This document shows positions 47,388-60,521 of a stretch of 64,000 nt of DNA, one piece after another. The DNA is taken from NCBI RefSeq assembly GCF_025698545.1, contig NC_068570.1, forward strand, positions 54,393,924 through 54,457,923. The letters run 5' to 3'. The stretch comes from Gossypium raimondii (taxonomy: Eukaryota; Streptophyta; Magnoliopsida; Malvales; Malvaceae). The notes beneath the pieces were generated by a model, which was not told where the DNA came from, ran no database searches, and saw only the letters and a list, made by a program, of their open reading frames with translations. A program made the position numbers and the translations under genes. Each line of letters starts with the position of its first letter. Position 1 is the first letter of the stretch.

Positions 47388-50300
47388 ATGGACCGGTCTT
47401 GGATGAATTTGTCAAGGGTAGCGACGGTTATCGAAATGGAGTCTGAGACTTTTCTAAATTTTGCATTTCAATATGCAAGCCAAGAGAACATGATTCTTTA
47501 CCTGTGTAAGAAGTGTGTCAACATAAACTGGCATTATCGTGAAGTTGTATATGAGCATCTAATTGTTGATGGGTTTGTTCGGGGTTATAAACAATGGTTA
47601 TTTCATAGAGAATGCCCGCCTAGTACCTCCTCTTCAAGGATGGATGTAACTTGTCCTGATACTGCTTACCATCAGTCTGATAGAGGGGATGACATGGAAG
47701 GTATGTTGCGGGATGCATTTAATATGCACAATCATGGTGTCGAATCATTCCCAGCGGACTTTATGGCCTCTGATGATTGTAATATTAGTGGAAATGCTTT
47801 TACCGAACCGGGAAGTAGTGTTCATCATGAAGAGCCGAATAGAGAAGCGGCGAAGTTCTACGCGCTACTTAATGACATGAACGAAGAACTGTATGAGGGA
47901 TCAAAATTTTCAAAGATGTCCTTCTATGTTCGTCTTTTTCAATTAAAGTGTTTGGGAGGGTGGACCGGAAACTCGTTGACAATCTTTGTTAGAGTTTTTG
48001 AGAGAGATGTTCCCGTTTGCAAAAATCCCTCGGTCATGCAAAGATATGAAGAAAATGATAAAAGATTTAGGCCTTGGGTATAACAAAATCCATATTTGCC
48101 CAAATGACTGCATGTTGTATTGGTGCGATCGGAGAAACCAACAGCGCTGTCATGTATGCGGCCACTCTCGTTGGACAAGTAGAAACACAGAAGATGGGAA
48201 CGACGATGAAAATGATGCACAGTCATGGAAGAACACAGCCAAGATTTTGCGGTATTTTCCGTTGATACCAAGGCTTCAAAGGCTTTACATGTCGTCGAAG
48301 ACAGCGGAGTCAATGACATGGCACCATGATGGACGAACCGATGATGGATTACTAAGGCATCCGGCAGATTCTTTAGCTTGGAAATCATTTGACAATAAAT
48401 TTACAAGCTTCGCAAGCGATCCTAGGAGTGTGAGGCTTGGGCTAGCATCGATGGATTTAATCCTTTCAAGATCATGAGCACCGCCTCTCGATGACTTGGC
48501 GATGAGTGCTTGTTCCTTACAATCGCCTCCGTGGATTTGCATGAAGCAATCTTCCTTTATCTTATCTATGATTATCCTTGGGGAGAAAGGGCGGGAATGA
48601 TATCGACATTTATTTGACCACTTATTGAAGAGTTAAAACAATTGTGGGTGGTGTCGAGACATACGATGTGGTGAGAAAGGAGAACTTTAATTTACGTGCA
48701 GCTTTGATGTGGACCATTAATGACTTTCCCGCCTATGCCAATTTATCCGATTGGAGTACCAAGGGTCGTTATGCTTGTCCTTGTTGTGCTGCACAAACAT
48801 GTTCGCAATGGTTGTACAATGGGAAGAAGTTCTCTTACATGGGGCATCGTCGGTGGTTACCGGAAAATCATAGATTTAGATTTGAGTTCAGATTTGTGAT
48901 CTTGAAGAGTTCAGAGAAGCTCCTTCGCAGACCAGTGGCTTTGAAATCTTGTTCATGTTGGAAGATATGAATTTCATTTATGGGAAGATGAACCAACCGC
49001 CAAACACGCAAAGAAATAGAAGATCCAATGATGAAGCTGATGATGACTCTGATGAAGAGGACGATCCTAATGAGGCGGAGTTGTGGAAAAAAAGAAGTAT
49101 TTTTTTTGAGTTACCTTATTGGGAGCATCACCTTCTACGACACAATCTTGATATTATGCACATTGAGAAAAATGTCTGCGAGAACATTGTGGGTACAGTT
49201 TTGAATATCGACGGAAAATCAAAAGACAATCTTCAGAGTCGACTTGATTTAGTCCAAATGGGAATCCGACCTGATCTTCATCCCAATCCACTACCGAACG
49301 GGAAATATCGATTGCCGCTTTCTATTTTTTCAATGTCGAAGACGGAAAAAGAATTGTTCTGCACGGTGTTGAAGGATATAAAGGTTCTAGATGCGTATGC
49401 ATCAAATATATCTCGATGTGTTAGTGTTAAAGATCGAAGATTATATTCGCTAAAATCACATGACTATCACATCTTGATGCAAGATTTACTGCCAGTGGCT
49501 CTACGATGTTGTATGTCCAAGAAGGTGACGTCTTGTATAATTGAACTATCCAACATAATGAAAGCCATTTGTGGCAAAGTTTTGGATGTTCAAGAACTTC
49601 AGAAGGTACAGGATCGAGCCGCTTTGACTTTATGCAACATGGAGAAAATCTTCCCACCTTCCTTCTTCACCATTATGGTTCACTTGATAATCCATCTCCC
49701 GCACGAAGCAATTCTTGGCGGACCCGTTTTCTATCGATGGATGTATCCCATAGAAAGGTGTGAACTATGAGTTTTTTAAAGTTTTCCTTCATTCACCTCT
49801 ATGCCTTTAGTTTCAATAATTAAGAAATGTTGTATATTGTGTTTAGGTTTCTATCCAAATTAAAGTCCTACTGCCGCAACAAGCGATATCCGAAGGATCG
49901 ATTCTTTGAAGGCTACTTAGCGTAAGAATGTATGACCTTCGCTCAAGATATTTGGAAGATGTTGAAACAAGGTTAAGCAGACCAAATAGGAATCTTTGGA
50001 CTCACGGACCATAACCTATCCGATACTTATTTGTTCCAAAGTTTTGGAGAACCAATCGGAAAAGTTGAAATTGCAGAATTAGATCATTTATCGTGGGTAC
50101 AAGCACATCGATATATTCTGTTTCACCACGAATTATTGGAACCTTTACGGAAGTAAGTTCTACAAATTTAATAAATATTTATCAAACTAATAACTGTTTA
50201 TCTTCTAACAAAAATCACATTTTTTTAACACAGTGAGTACAAACAAATATTGAGATCTCGTTTACGCTCCCGAAGAACACAACATCAAGATATCAATAAG

Positions 50301-51063
50301 TTGTTTACAGAATCTTTTTATGAATGGTTAAGCCAAGCGGTATGCGATTCGAGCTTAAACACAAATAATAATGTTTTCTCATAACAAATGAATTACTCGG
50401 TTTACTTTTCATTCAATAGGTTTGGAGTGGGAATAACGTAAGCACGATGTTAAATGGCTCTCCCAAGGTCCAAATCGAGTGGTTAAAAGATATAGTGCGT
50501 TCCTCATCAACGGATTCAAATTTCATACAAAATATCGCGAGAGGTTGAGGAGAACGCAAATTTGTGGAATAGTTGTCAATTCTGCAATTACAAGTTATGC
50601 TAGTGCTAGGGACAATAATCCTGTCGAGGAAATGTGGAATATTTCGGACAACTTACTGACATAATTGAGTTGGATTACTATGGCAAATGGAAAGTTGTCT
50701 TATTTCATGGTGATTGGGCGATGTTAATACACTCGTGGAATTAAGCAAGATCAATTTGGTTTTACAATGGTGAACTTTGACCGATTGATTCACGGGACAA
50801 CAAGCGATAGATGAGTAGTATGTATTCTCATCTCAAGTCAAACAAGTTTTTTACTCAAAAGATCCAACTGATGAGGGTTGGTACGTTGTACTCTGTAACA
50901 TCCCTAGAGACTTGTTTGACATGGGCAGTGGAAGTAGAGATAACATCGACGATAGATCAGTAACTTTGCCCTTTCTAGAACAAAACTTAAACGATAATAT
51001 CCCTAGTACTAGTGCACAATTTGGATGGGTTCGTCAGGATACCGATGAAGATATTTATGAATA
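47388..51063 (+). pseudogene. CACTA TNPD/Tnp2-like transposase, decayed
   Basis: The first frame starts MDRSWMNLSRVATVIEMES and matches the transposase-associated domain (ASQENMILYLCKKCVNINWH). Transposase_21 (Tnp2) motifs follow in shifting frames: LGYNKIHICPNDCMLYW (about 48070), WTINDFPAYANLSDWSTKGR (about 48710) and HNLDIMHIEKNVCENIVGT (about 49140). A DUF4218 region (HDYHILMQDLLPVALR, about 49460) is split by a GT-AG intron at 49759-49847 and resumes at FLSKLKSYCRNKRYPKDRFF. A DUF4216-like part (NGFKFHTKYRERL, ITSYASARDNNPVE, LDYYGKWKVVLFHGDW; about 50510-50720) and a tail to 51063 follow. Frameshifts near 47985, 48450 and 48960 and several stops inactivate it. The protein would cut and join element ends. 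Confidence 0.9.
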
Positions 51064-51212
51064 ATGAAGTAGTAAGATTTTACGATTGTTTAATTATATG
51101 TAATATCATAATTTAAATCTTCGTCTTATTATATATTTCAACTGTTTTATATGTGCTGTTATTGTTGTAATTAGTTATTAAGTAATTAACTATTTTATGT
51201 GTATTGTAGATA

Positions 51213-52890
51213 AAATGCCTAGAAGAAAAATTCTAAAGGGAAGCATTGTTCAAAATGATCCAAACTCGTGAAACACATAATCTTGAACAACGAATGCAGT
51301 TGGATCTTCAAATGTTCGATTACGGTGAGGATCTCTGAAGTTCAAAGTAATTTTACATTTAATTTACATGCGTGTTTACGTTATAGTTGGTTTATTTTTC
51401 AAATTCTTACATTATAATATACCATTTGTAGCTGAAAATGGTGGGGCCTTGCAGAGGTCGAGGACGACGCTACTTAGAGAGTTGTACGAGTTAGATCCAA
51501 TCGGCGTGTCAAAGTTGGACGAAACAGTTTTGGTCAGCCTGTTGGATCAGAAGCTCGACTTTTAGCTGGATACATGGGCATTTTAGCACGAAATTCGAAT
51601 ATGTTGCCTATAAACTACGAGTCATGGCATCAAATGCCCGATAGCAACAAAAACCAAGCCCTCGATAATATTAAGGTAACAAAATGTTAATGTCATCTAT
51701 AATGCTTGGGAAATAATTTCATTTATATTTACTTGATTAACTTGTGTTTTTTGTTTTTTGTAGGCGAGGTTTGCTTTAGAGGTCTCGGATGCTTATGTAA
51801 AGAAGGCATTGGGAAAAATATGGAGAGACAACAAAAGTACTTTGAAGAAAAATTATTATAAGACAAAAACAACCCTCGATGAGAAATTGCAAAATGTCCC
51901 GCCGGGTATGTTGAGGTACCAATGGGAAGATGCGGTTAGATTTTGGCATTCGAATAAAGGCGAGGTATGACGTACTTCTAAACTATTGTAATTATTTTGG
52001 TTTATAGTATTTTCTATTTACGTACTAAAAAATTTCGTAACGTAGGATCGTGAACAAGTTGGAATAAGCGTGATGAAACAAAAATTCACCCACAGTAAGA
52101 TCGAGAAGTTTTGCATGTGTAGTGAGGCGGAGGTATTTTAAATTTATTAATTTTGTCGAATATGTATAACTTTGCCCTTTTAATATTTATACTACTATAT
52201 TGTAGGAACGGTCGTCCGGTCAAAAAGTTGGACGCCTTCAACTTTTTGAAATTACACATAGGAAGAAAGATGGATCTCCCATGACTCCTGAAGCTGGTGA
52301 AATAATGGTACGTTTACTTAATACGATTTGACTTATTTTAGTTATTTATAGTGTTTATTTTCTAATGGTTTAATTCATTGCTTGTAATGCGACTATTGTT
52401 ATGTTGCATATGTTTTTCAATATATAATATTGCGTTCCTAACTATGTGATTTATTTATTAGGAAAAACTAAAGGATAAAAAGGCGGAGTACGAAGCGATT
52501 GCTTCTAGTGATAGTTCGGTTCATCTTGAAGATATTGATAACCGGATTATTACTGAAGTTTTGGGTCCTGAAAGGTATGGTCGGGTTCGATTTCAAGGAT
52601 GTTTTGTTAGCCCAACCCAGTATTTTGGATCCAGCTCCCACCAATACATGGCTTCCGGGAGTCGGGCTCAAGTGAAGTTCGAGAGGTTAAAAGACCGGAT
52701 GGCTCGGATGCAAGCGACTACAATTGAGGTTCAAAGGAAATATGAAGAACTCGGCTACAACTTAAAGCAGAGGTGAGCGAGGAAGCGGTGGCGGGAAGCG
52801 GAGGCTGTGAGAGAAGCGAGCAGAGCAAAAAGTCTGACGAACTTCAAAGACGAGTTCAGATTATGATGAAGATGTTTAAGTCGCAACTTC
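51213..52890 (+). pseudogene. CACTA accessory protein, Transposase_24 (Ptta/En/Spm) type, decayed
   Basis: Pieces on the plus strand match the plant transposase family of En/Spm elements: LAGYMGILARNSNMLPINY and WHQMPDSNKNQALDNIK (about 51565-51675), an exon with RFALEVSDAYVKKALGKIWR and PPGMLRYQWEDAVRFWHSNK (51765-51966), VGRLQLFEITHRKKDGSPM with TPEAGEI (about 52225-52305), and a tail with FERLKDRMARMQATTIEV (to about 52775). Gaps between them look like GT-AG introns. Stops in the first piece (after 51267) and a frameshift near 51555 break it. Proteins of this type are thought to bind subterminal repeats. Confidence 0.8.
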
Positions 52891-53104
52891 CGCCTTCATA
52901 GTGTATGACATAAATATTTTAATTTGGTTTTAACATTTAACATTTTTGCAAAAATAATATGAATTCACTTTTATTTATTGATATTAATATTATTTTATTC
53001 CCTTATGTTGAAATATTATATAAATTTATTGCTATTGGTTGCTTTTGAATTGTTGCTACTGAGGAGGACCGAAAAATGAAAAATTTAATATAAAAAATCC
53101 CAAA

Positions 53105-53495
53105 AATAGTGGCGTTTTTGTAGAAACGCCACTAAAGAACATGTTCTTTAGTGGCATTTGTAAAAAGCGCTCTGAACATGTTCTTTAGCGGCATTTGTAA
53201 AAAAGCGCTAAAGAACATGTTCTTTAGCGCTTAGAAAAAACGCCGCTAAAGACCATGTTCTTTAGCGGCGCTTAAGAAAAAACACCGCTAAAGATCATGT
53301 TCTTTAGCGGCGCTTAGGAAAAAATGCCGCTAAAGAACATGTTCTTTAGCGGCGTTTTTGTTTGTAAACGCTGCAAACGTTTGTGACGTTTTCATTAGCG
53401 GCCTTTTTTGCGGCGCTTGAGGAAGCGCCGCAAAAACCTTTAGTGGCGTTAAAAAGCGCCGCTAAAGGCCTAAAAAAACGCCGCTAAAAACCTGT
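53105..53495 (+). repeat. CACTA 3' subterminal repeats with a 16-bp palindrome
   Basis: About six copies of AAAGAACATGTTCTTT (perfect or one base changed) alternate with AGCGGCGTTT and its complement at 53105-53360. Further GGCGCTT and AAGCGCCGC motifs continue to the end. The 5' end lacks this palindrome, so the two ends differ. Confidence 0.8.
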
Positions 53496-55788
53496 TTTGG
53501 TGTAGTGTATATTTATCTTAGTATAGTATTATTATTATTATTTTAATTACTTATATATATACGCATATATATATATATATATATTTAAACTCTAGATTAT
53601 TTCGTTGTTCTATTAGTAATATTATTATTATCCTTATTTCATTTATGTTTTCTTTCATTTTATTTTTATTTTATTATTTATTTATTTATTTATTTTTCTT
53701 TCTTTTCTAAAAGATTGTTATATATATTACATACACGCACATATTTTTGTAACATATATATGTATACCTTTAAAGGTTATTAGATTTATCTTTATATTTT
53801 GTTTTTTATATATTATGTAATTAATTTACATACGCAATTATATATATCTATATGTATATTTTTAATCTTCATAAATGCGTGTATACATATGTATATGCTT
53901 ATACGTTTATAGTATGTAATTTGTATACATACCCATGTACATACCTTTTAATTTTCATAAATATATGCATGCATGCTTATTTACATTACTTATTATGTCT
54001 TATAATATATATACATACACATGTACATCCATACATTTCTTGCATTTTTATAATTTTATTTGCTTGATTCATTTATTCATTTATTTATTTACTATATTTA
54101 TTTATCCAATATGTTCATTCTTACTCAGATTCTTGAAAATGAAAATTTTAAAAATAAAAGTAATACTCGATATTTGGGATCTTTGAGAGAATCGAGCCCT
54201 AATGTGTTGGGTTCCGATTTTCTTCGTTGAATCTAAATAATCGAGATTACTCTTTTAAAAATAATAAAAAGCTCATTATCGGGAATTCGATACGTTGTGT
54301 CCTAACGCATTGGATATGACATGTAGTTTTCTCGAGATGAGGATTTTTCTAAAAAATAATAAAGGCAATATTTAGCTTTTTGGAAATTCGAGAAAATGTG
54401 CCCTAATGTGCCGGGTTTCGATTTTTTCTCGTTCAACCAAATAGCTAAATATCCTTTTAAAAATTTCAAAATAAGACAATGTTTTGCGTTTGGAAATTCG
54501 AGAAAACGTGTCCTAATGTGCTGGGTTTCGATTTTTCTCGTTCAACCAAATAGCCAAATATCCTTCGAAAAATTTCAAATAAGGCAATGTTTTGCGTTTG
54601 GAAATTCGAGGAACGTGCCCTAATGTGCTAGGTTTCGATTTCTTGTTTAACCAAATAGCCAAATATCCTCTTGAATTGCAATCCATGTCATCCAAGTTTT
54701 TTTTAAGGATCGTATTTTAAATCTCTCTAAAGTTTTCAGTTTTTCGACACTAAGACATTAAGTAATCAACTAGGTACCAATTTTGGGCGTATCGAGGGTG
54801 CTAATCCTTCCTCATGTGTAACCGACTCCTGAACCCATTTTTTTGAATTTCATGGACCAAAATCGTTGTTTTAATAAAATTAAATCGTTTATTAAAAACA
54901 ACCACTTTTCAAGGTGATCCGATCACACCTTATCAAAAAAAGGATTGGTGGCGACTCCCGTTTTTGTTTTCATTTTTCAAAACCCAAGTTGACCCCATTT
55001 TTATCAAAAAAATGGTGTCAACACTCATCTCGAGAAAACGTGTCATATCCAATGCGTTAGGACACAACGTATTGTATTCCCGATAATGAGCTTTTTATTT
55101 ATGTTTTTTGATTAAAGAGCATCCTCGATTATTTAGATTCGACGAAGAAAATTAGAACCCAATACGTTAAGGCTCAATCCTCTCGAAGATCCCAAATACC
55201 GAGTATTGCCTTTATTTTCAAAATTTTCTCTTTTTTACGAATTTTGGGTAAAAAAATCATATATGACGGAATAACAATTACGATGATGTAAGTAAAAATA
55301 ATACGATTGATACCAATAAAGATGAATGAATAAAATGACAAATTAATAACATGCGAGAATAATAAATATGTGAACAAATTAGACTGAAATATTCTTTTTT
55401 AAATAATAAAGACGTGAATAGATAATTAAAATGAAAATGAACAAAATTATAGGAGTATAAAAGTATAAATATGCATATAGATATGTACGTGGAAATTATA
55501 AAATCTAAAAACAAAACAACAAAGATATACGTAAATATACCAATAAACATCAAGTAACAAAAATATAAAAATATGTGTGTATATATATACATTGTAAAAT
55601 TATAAAATATGACAAAAACATATGTATATATATAAATTATAAAATATATGTACATATATATATTATCAAAATGTATGTATGTATACATAGATATATATAA
55701 AAAGAATATATGTATATATATAGGGGTTATAAAATATACCTATGTATGCATGTATATATATATATTATAGAAATGTATATATACACAT

Positions 55789-57996
55789 TGTCGAAACCAT
55801 TTTTAAATTTGAAAAAACGGGGATCGAATTTGAAAATAAAAAGGGAGTCGCCACCGATCTTTTATTGTGGTGTGATCGGATCACCTTGAAAATAATTTTA
55901 GGTCTGCGAATTTTGAGAAAACAGGTTCGGGAGTCGATTACGCACGAGGAAGGGTTAGTACCCTTGTGACGCCCAAAATTGGTACCGAATTGATTGTTTA
56001 ATGTCTTAATGTCGAAATTTTGAAAAGATTTTAAAATACGATCTTTTTATCTTGAATAAAATGAATTGGATGATAAGGTTCACTTATTTCAAAGAAATAA
56101 ATTGTTACACTCAGTAAGTTAGAGTGCAACATTTCAAATCCTCAAAATTAAGTTTATCCTTTGATTTTTATGCATTTTGAGAAGGATATCTGATTATTTG
56201 GGTCAAATGAGAAAATCAAAACCCAGTAAGTTTGGGTTCGATTTTACAAAATTCCTAAATATCGAATATTGCCTTTATTTCCATTTATTAGAAAGATCAT
56301 TGTCTCAAGAAAACAACATGTCTTATCCAATGCGTTAGGATACAACGTGTCGAATTCCCGAGAATGAGTTTTTTATTTATGTTTTTGATTAAAGCATATC
56401 CTCGATTATTTAGATTCAACGAGGAAAAATTGGAACTCAATACGTTAGGGCTCAATCTTTTCGAAGATCCTAAATGCCGAGTATTTTGAAGATTTTTGAA
56501 TAAATTGGTTTTGATACTTAAATGATATGAAACATAACCTTTTAAGCGAATAAAATGCAATAGAATAATAGTGTACAATGCGAATTGATTATTCATAAAT
56601 TTAAATATACACCAATGAATACAAACAATCAATAGGTAAATACAAACAAACATAGTAACAATAACCTCAATTATGCCAATATCAACATCAACATTCAAAA
56701 TGAATACTATAAAAAGATAAATCAAAATGCATTAAATCATATACATATATTAATTTAAAAAATAGTACATGTGGAAGGAAAATTTTAATAATAATATAAA
56801 CAATAATATATACATAATAATATACAAAAGTTGAAATAAGCAAAATATATTAAAGTAGGTTTTTGTTTTTTTTGTTTTTAAAATGTATGTATAAATAAAT
56901 AAATAAAAGATATAATATAAAATCAATAATATGTTATATATACACCTAAAATAATATTATATAATAATGTACATACATAAAAAAAATATGTAGATAAATA
57001 TATAAACTAATATAAATAATAATACTAATAATAATGATGATAACCAGGATAATAAAAATAATTTAATAATAATAATAAGGCAAAAAGGGGACTAAATCGA
57101 AACTAAAACCAAATTTAAAGGATGAAAAATGCAATTCGAAATGTCCAAAGGTTGCGTTGAAACGCGAGCGTAATATTAGGGATCAAATAGGGAAATAATC
57201 CCTTGCCCAAAACGCAGCGCTTTAATGCGGATTAAAATGAAACAAAAATAAACTGATAGATTAAATCTAAAAAGAAATAAAGGGATTGGATTGAAGTGAG
57301 CTTGAAAAGTGGAGGGGCTGTGCGAGCAAATAGACCGTCAAACAAAATGCGCGGATCCTTCCCTCGGATCGGGTTACCGCGCGGATGCTAGCGTCATACG
57401 ACGCCGTTTTGAGACCATCAAATTGGCATAAAACGACGTCATTTATTACTACACTTATAGACCAAAAATAACCCTAAAACTAGCAGCCATTTCATTTTAA
57501 CAAAACAAAACAGAAAAACCTAAACTAAAACACTCTTCTCTGCACCGCTCCGCCGTTTGCAGCCCAGAGACGACCCCCTTTCGAACTCCGATTTCAACAG
57601 AGCAGAACGGGGGTTAACGGCACCATCAAGGTAACTTTCCCTCTTTGTTGTTGCTGCTGTTTTCTGTTTGTCTTCTCTTCTGTGTACTACGACGGAGGCC
57701 AAGCGTGGCAAGACGGAGGAGGCCGTCTGAAAGCGTGCGTGGTCGGGGAAAAGCAATATTTGGAGGTTCTTTATTGCTTGGCGCTTGTGTTAAATTTGAA
57801 TGCCTAAGGTTTCCTTTAGTTGTTAGGCCACATAGCAATTGGGCCGGGTGTATAAGCTTGGGCTAGGTTAATTGATTTGGGCCACATTGGGCCCATGTAT
57901 TTGGATTGTGGACTGTTTATTAATTTTTGTTTGGTTTATATTTTTTATTTTGATTTGATTTTTATATTACGGGCCGGGCAAATTGGGCCTACTACA
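55789..57996 (-). mobile_element. Solo LTR (minus) nested in the outer solo LTR
   Basis: On the minus strand it starts TGTAGTAGGCCCAATTTG (57996) and ends GGTTTCGACA (55789), 2208 bp, with exact 5-bp duplications CACAT (55784-55788 and 57997-58001). It has no internal region. It shares the ACCAATTTTGGGCG box (complement near 55970) and an ACGACGCCGTTTT palindrome (57398-57410). The G-C rich stretch at 57535-57760 may be the promoter and first exon zone of the element; no gene is proposed. Confidence 0.92.
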
Positions 57997-59541
57997 CACA
58001 TATATAACAAAGTTTGGAATTAAAAAAATAAAATAAAATAAAATAAAAAGGACATAAATAAACAAACAACAATATTAATATAATAAGACAAATATCTTTA
58101 ATATTTAAATAAGTAAACATAAATAACAATAACAAATGATAGTAATAATAATACATAGTTTACTAGTATTATTAATAAAATAACTAAAATAATAAAACAA
58201 ACAGGTTAAATTGAATTTTGAAACGAAATCCAGGTTTAAAACGTAAATAAACGAAAAATGGGGCTTCAAGGACCAAAATTTAATGCGCTCAAAGAACGAA
58301 TGGCTGATTTGGAAAATATCCTAAGCCCTATGCGCAGCGTTTTGGCGCAGACTGAAATGAAACAACAATAAAATTATGCGGCTAAATTAAAATAAAAGAA
58401 AAGAAAGAAAAAAGACTAAATCGCAACACGCTGTAAAATCGGAAGGACCGCGCACGCAAATACGGATCCTCTGGCGGGTCGGGTCGCATGCGCGGGTTGA
58501 GTGGCTAAACGACGTCGTTTTGGGCATTTGAGGCCAGTCCCAAAATGATGTCGTTTTGGGGGGCCTATAAAATTCAATTTTTTTCTCAAAAAATTTCATT
58601 CTTCCCCTTTTTCTAAAAAAAAAACAAAAAATCCTCTCAAACTCTACATTTTCTCTCCAACCGCCGATCAAAGGCCCAGCCATCGGCCATTGCGCCGGCC
58701 GTCGGTCGCCGGCGCCGGCATCACCGTACACGGCGGTCGAAAAATTGAAAAGTTTTCCCTTTTTTCTCCGATGCAAACCCTCGGCCTCTAAACACTCCGG
58801 CGGCGACCAAAAAAGGTAAAAAGGCTTCTCTTTTTTATTTTATGCGTTATTTTGAAAAAACAAAACCAAAAAAAGAAAAAAAATTATAAAACCAAAATAA
58901 AACGAAAAGATCACCTTTAAAATTTTTGTTGTTATTTATTTATTTTCTCCAAAATCCCCCCGAATTACAATAGTTGCTATGGCTTTATAGCCATTTTTAC
59001 AATGTTTTTTAATCTATTTTTGCTTGTCACTTCTCTGCAGGCAAGTGGGGTGATGGGACGGTGGCAGAAGCGGCAGGTGGGCAGAGTTGGTGGCGGTGGC
59101 AGGTGACGCGGCAGACATAGGGTGCGGCGACTAGGGTTAGGAGCTAGGGTTTTTTTTATGTTTTTTTTATGTTTTTGGGTATTGGGTTAGTTTTTTTTAT
59201 TTGGGCTTGTATTTGGGCATTAATTGGGTTGTTTGGGTTAATTTGGTTTGGGTAGGTTTAGGTTAGTTTTTGGGTTTTGTTTTATTTTGATTTTGGGTTT
59301 AATTGGGCTCCGGGTAAAAAATTGGGCCCTACATCAGTGACTTAAATGAAAAATTTTGAATAATTAAATAACCAAATTGTATCTTTTTTAAGTTAGTGGC
59401 CAAAACTAAGATTACCCATTATTTAGTGACTAATAGTATAGTTTACCCACATATTAGATAAGACCTTGAATTTTATCATCACTTTATTTAGATAAAGCGC
59501 TTATACTTTTACTATACTTAAATAAATCATTAAACTTTTAT

Positions 59542-60277
59542 GGGTAAACTAAATTAGTAGTCATCCAACTATTAATAAATTTTTTAGTCACTAAATTATG
59601 AAAAATTACAAAATGGTCACCCAACTATTCAATTTTGTCTTTTTGGTCACTAGCTAGCTAACGGTGGTAGCTTTTAAAATTGACATAATAGCAACTTTAA
59701 CATTAAATATTTATAAATTATGTCAATTTAGTCTTGATTCTAAAAAATTAACTTTCAACATTTACACAATGTGTAATTTGGTTTTTTGTTGCAATTTTAC
59801 TTTTCTTTGTGAACCCAAAGGTTAATTTTAAAAGAATGAGAAAAGATTAAAATTATTATCTTAGAATTTTTGGTATTTTCATTTTTGTATATTTTCAATC
59901 AAATTCAACTAATAAAATTATTTTTTTAGCTTTTTAGGTGAAAGGGTCACAAAAAAAAACTTCAAAAAAGACCAAATTACTCAATATGTAAACGTTGAGG
60001 GTTAGATTTTTTTTGAATCAAGACTAAATTGATACAATATACAAAATGTCAAGGGTTAAAGTTACTATTATGTCAAATTTAAAAGCTGCCACCGTTAGTC
60101 TAATAGTGACCAAAAAAGACAAAATTGAATAATTTGGTGACCATTTTGTAACTTTCTATGGTTGAGTGAGCAAAAAATAAAATAAAATAATTAAGTGACC
60201 ATGTTGTAACTTTTGATAGTTAGGTGATCAAAAAAGAAATTTACTAATAGTTGAGTGACTACAATTGCAGTTTATGC
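59542..60277. mobile_element. Mutator-like MITE with long inverted repeats
   Basis: A 736-bp non-coding element with a perfect 9-bp target duplication AACTTTTAT (59533-59541 and 60278-60286). Its two halves are inverted copies over roughly 250 bp: CAACTATT, ACAAAATGGTCACC, TTCAATTTTGTCTTTTTGGT and TAACGGTGG appear on the left, and their complements on the right. It lies about 245 bp beyond the stop of the second subtilase. Confidence 0.88.
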
Positions 60278-60521
60278 AACTTTTATTGGTACCTAATCTC
60301 AAACCTGTATACAAATAAACCCTTGAAATTTAAGTTATATCTAAATAAAACTCTTAATATAAATCATTATTTCATTTACAATAAGAGCTAATTCAAATAC
60401 AAATAAAAGTATAATAACTTATTTGGGTACAACAAAAAATATAGGGACTTATTTAATGAATGTAATCTACTTCAAGGGCACTTTTGGTAGTTTAGCCTTT
60501 TCAAATTTCAGGTTTTCACAG

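Larger units (their letters stand above)
41793..53507 (+). mobile_element. CACTA (En/Spm) DNA transposon
   Basis: An 11,715-bp element with ends CACTACACCAAAGCAGG and, inverted, CACTACACCAAAACAGG, and a 3-bp target duplication TAT (41790-41792 and 53508-53510). Subterminal regions are dense in the motif TTTAGCGGCGTTTTT in both orientations. It carries decayed genes of the two usual kinds, a TNPD/Tnp2-like transposase (47388-51063) and a Transposase_24-like protein (51213-52890). Ends and target site are intact although the genes are broken, so recent movement would have needed enzymes from elsewhere. Confidence 0.95.
40421..55023 (+). mobile_element. Solo LTR (plus) containing a CACTA element
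   Basis: It starts TGTACAGCCCAATATT and ends GGTGTCAACA, with exact 5-bp duplications CTCAT (40416-40420 and 55024-55028) derived from the outer LTR. Without the CACTA element it is about 2.88 kb. The TATA box is in the inverted repeat AATGGC-TATAAAAG-GCCATT (40713-40732). Three CGAGAAAA-type hairpin units lie at 54380-54640. Frames at 40436-41515 are low-complexity or LTR shadows. Confidence 0.92.
39743..59333 (-). mobile_element. Solo LTR (minus), outer, host of two further LTR insertions
   Basis: On the minus strand the LTR starts TGTAGGGCCCAATT (59333) and ends GGTGTCAACA (39743). It is flanked by an exact 5-bp duplication TCAGT (39738-39742 and 59334-59338). Removing the two nested insertions leaves about 2.77 kb, one LTR length, with no internal region, so it is a product of LTR-LTR recombination. 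The conserved box (GGTACCAATTTTTGGGCGTT, complement near 39985) and a TATA inverted repeat (58979-58994) place it in the same broad family as the others. Confidence 0.9.
39331..59448. mobile_element. MITE-like element (about 520 bp net) split by the nested LTR and CACTA insertions
   Basis: The left part (39331-39742) begins GGGTAGACTATATCATTAG. The right part (59334-59448) ends with the inverted counterpart, whose complement reads GGGTAAACTATACTATTAG, and both continue with GTCACTAAATTA-like sequence. Flanking 9-mers ATATGTTAA and ACATATTAG agree at six of nine sites. This may be an old Mutator-type duplication or no duplication. It is the outermost shell of the nest. Confidence 0.55.
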
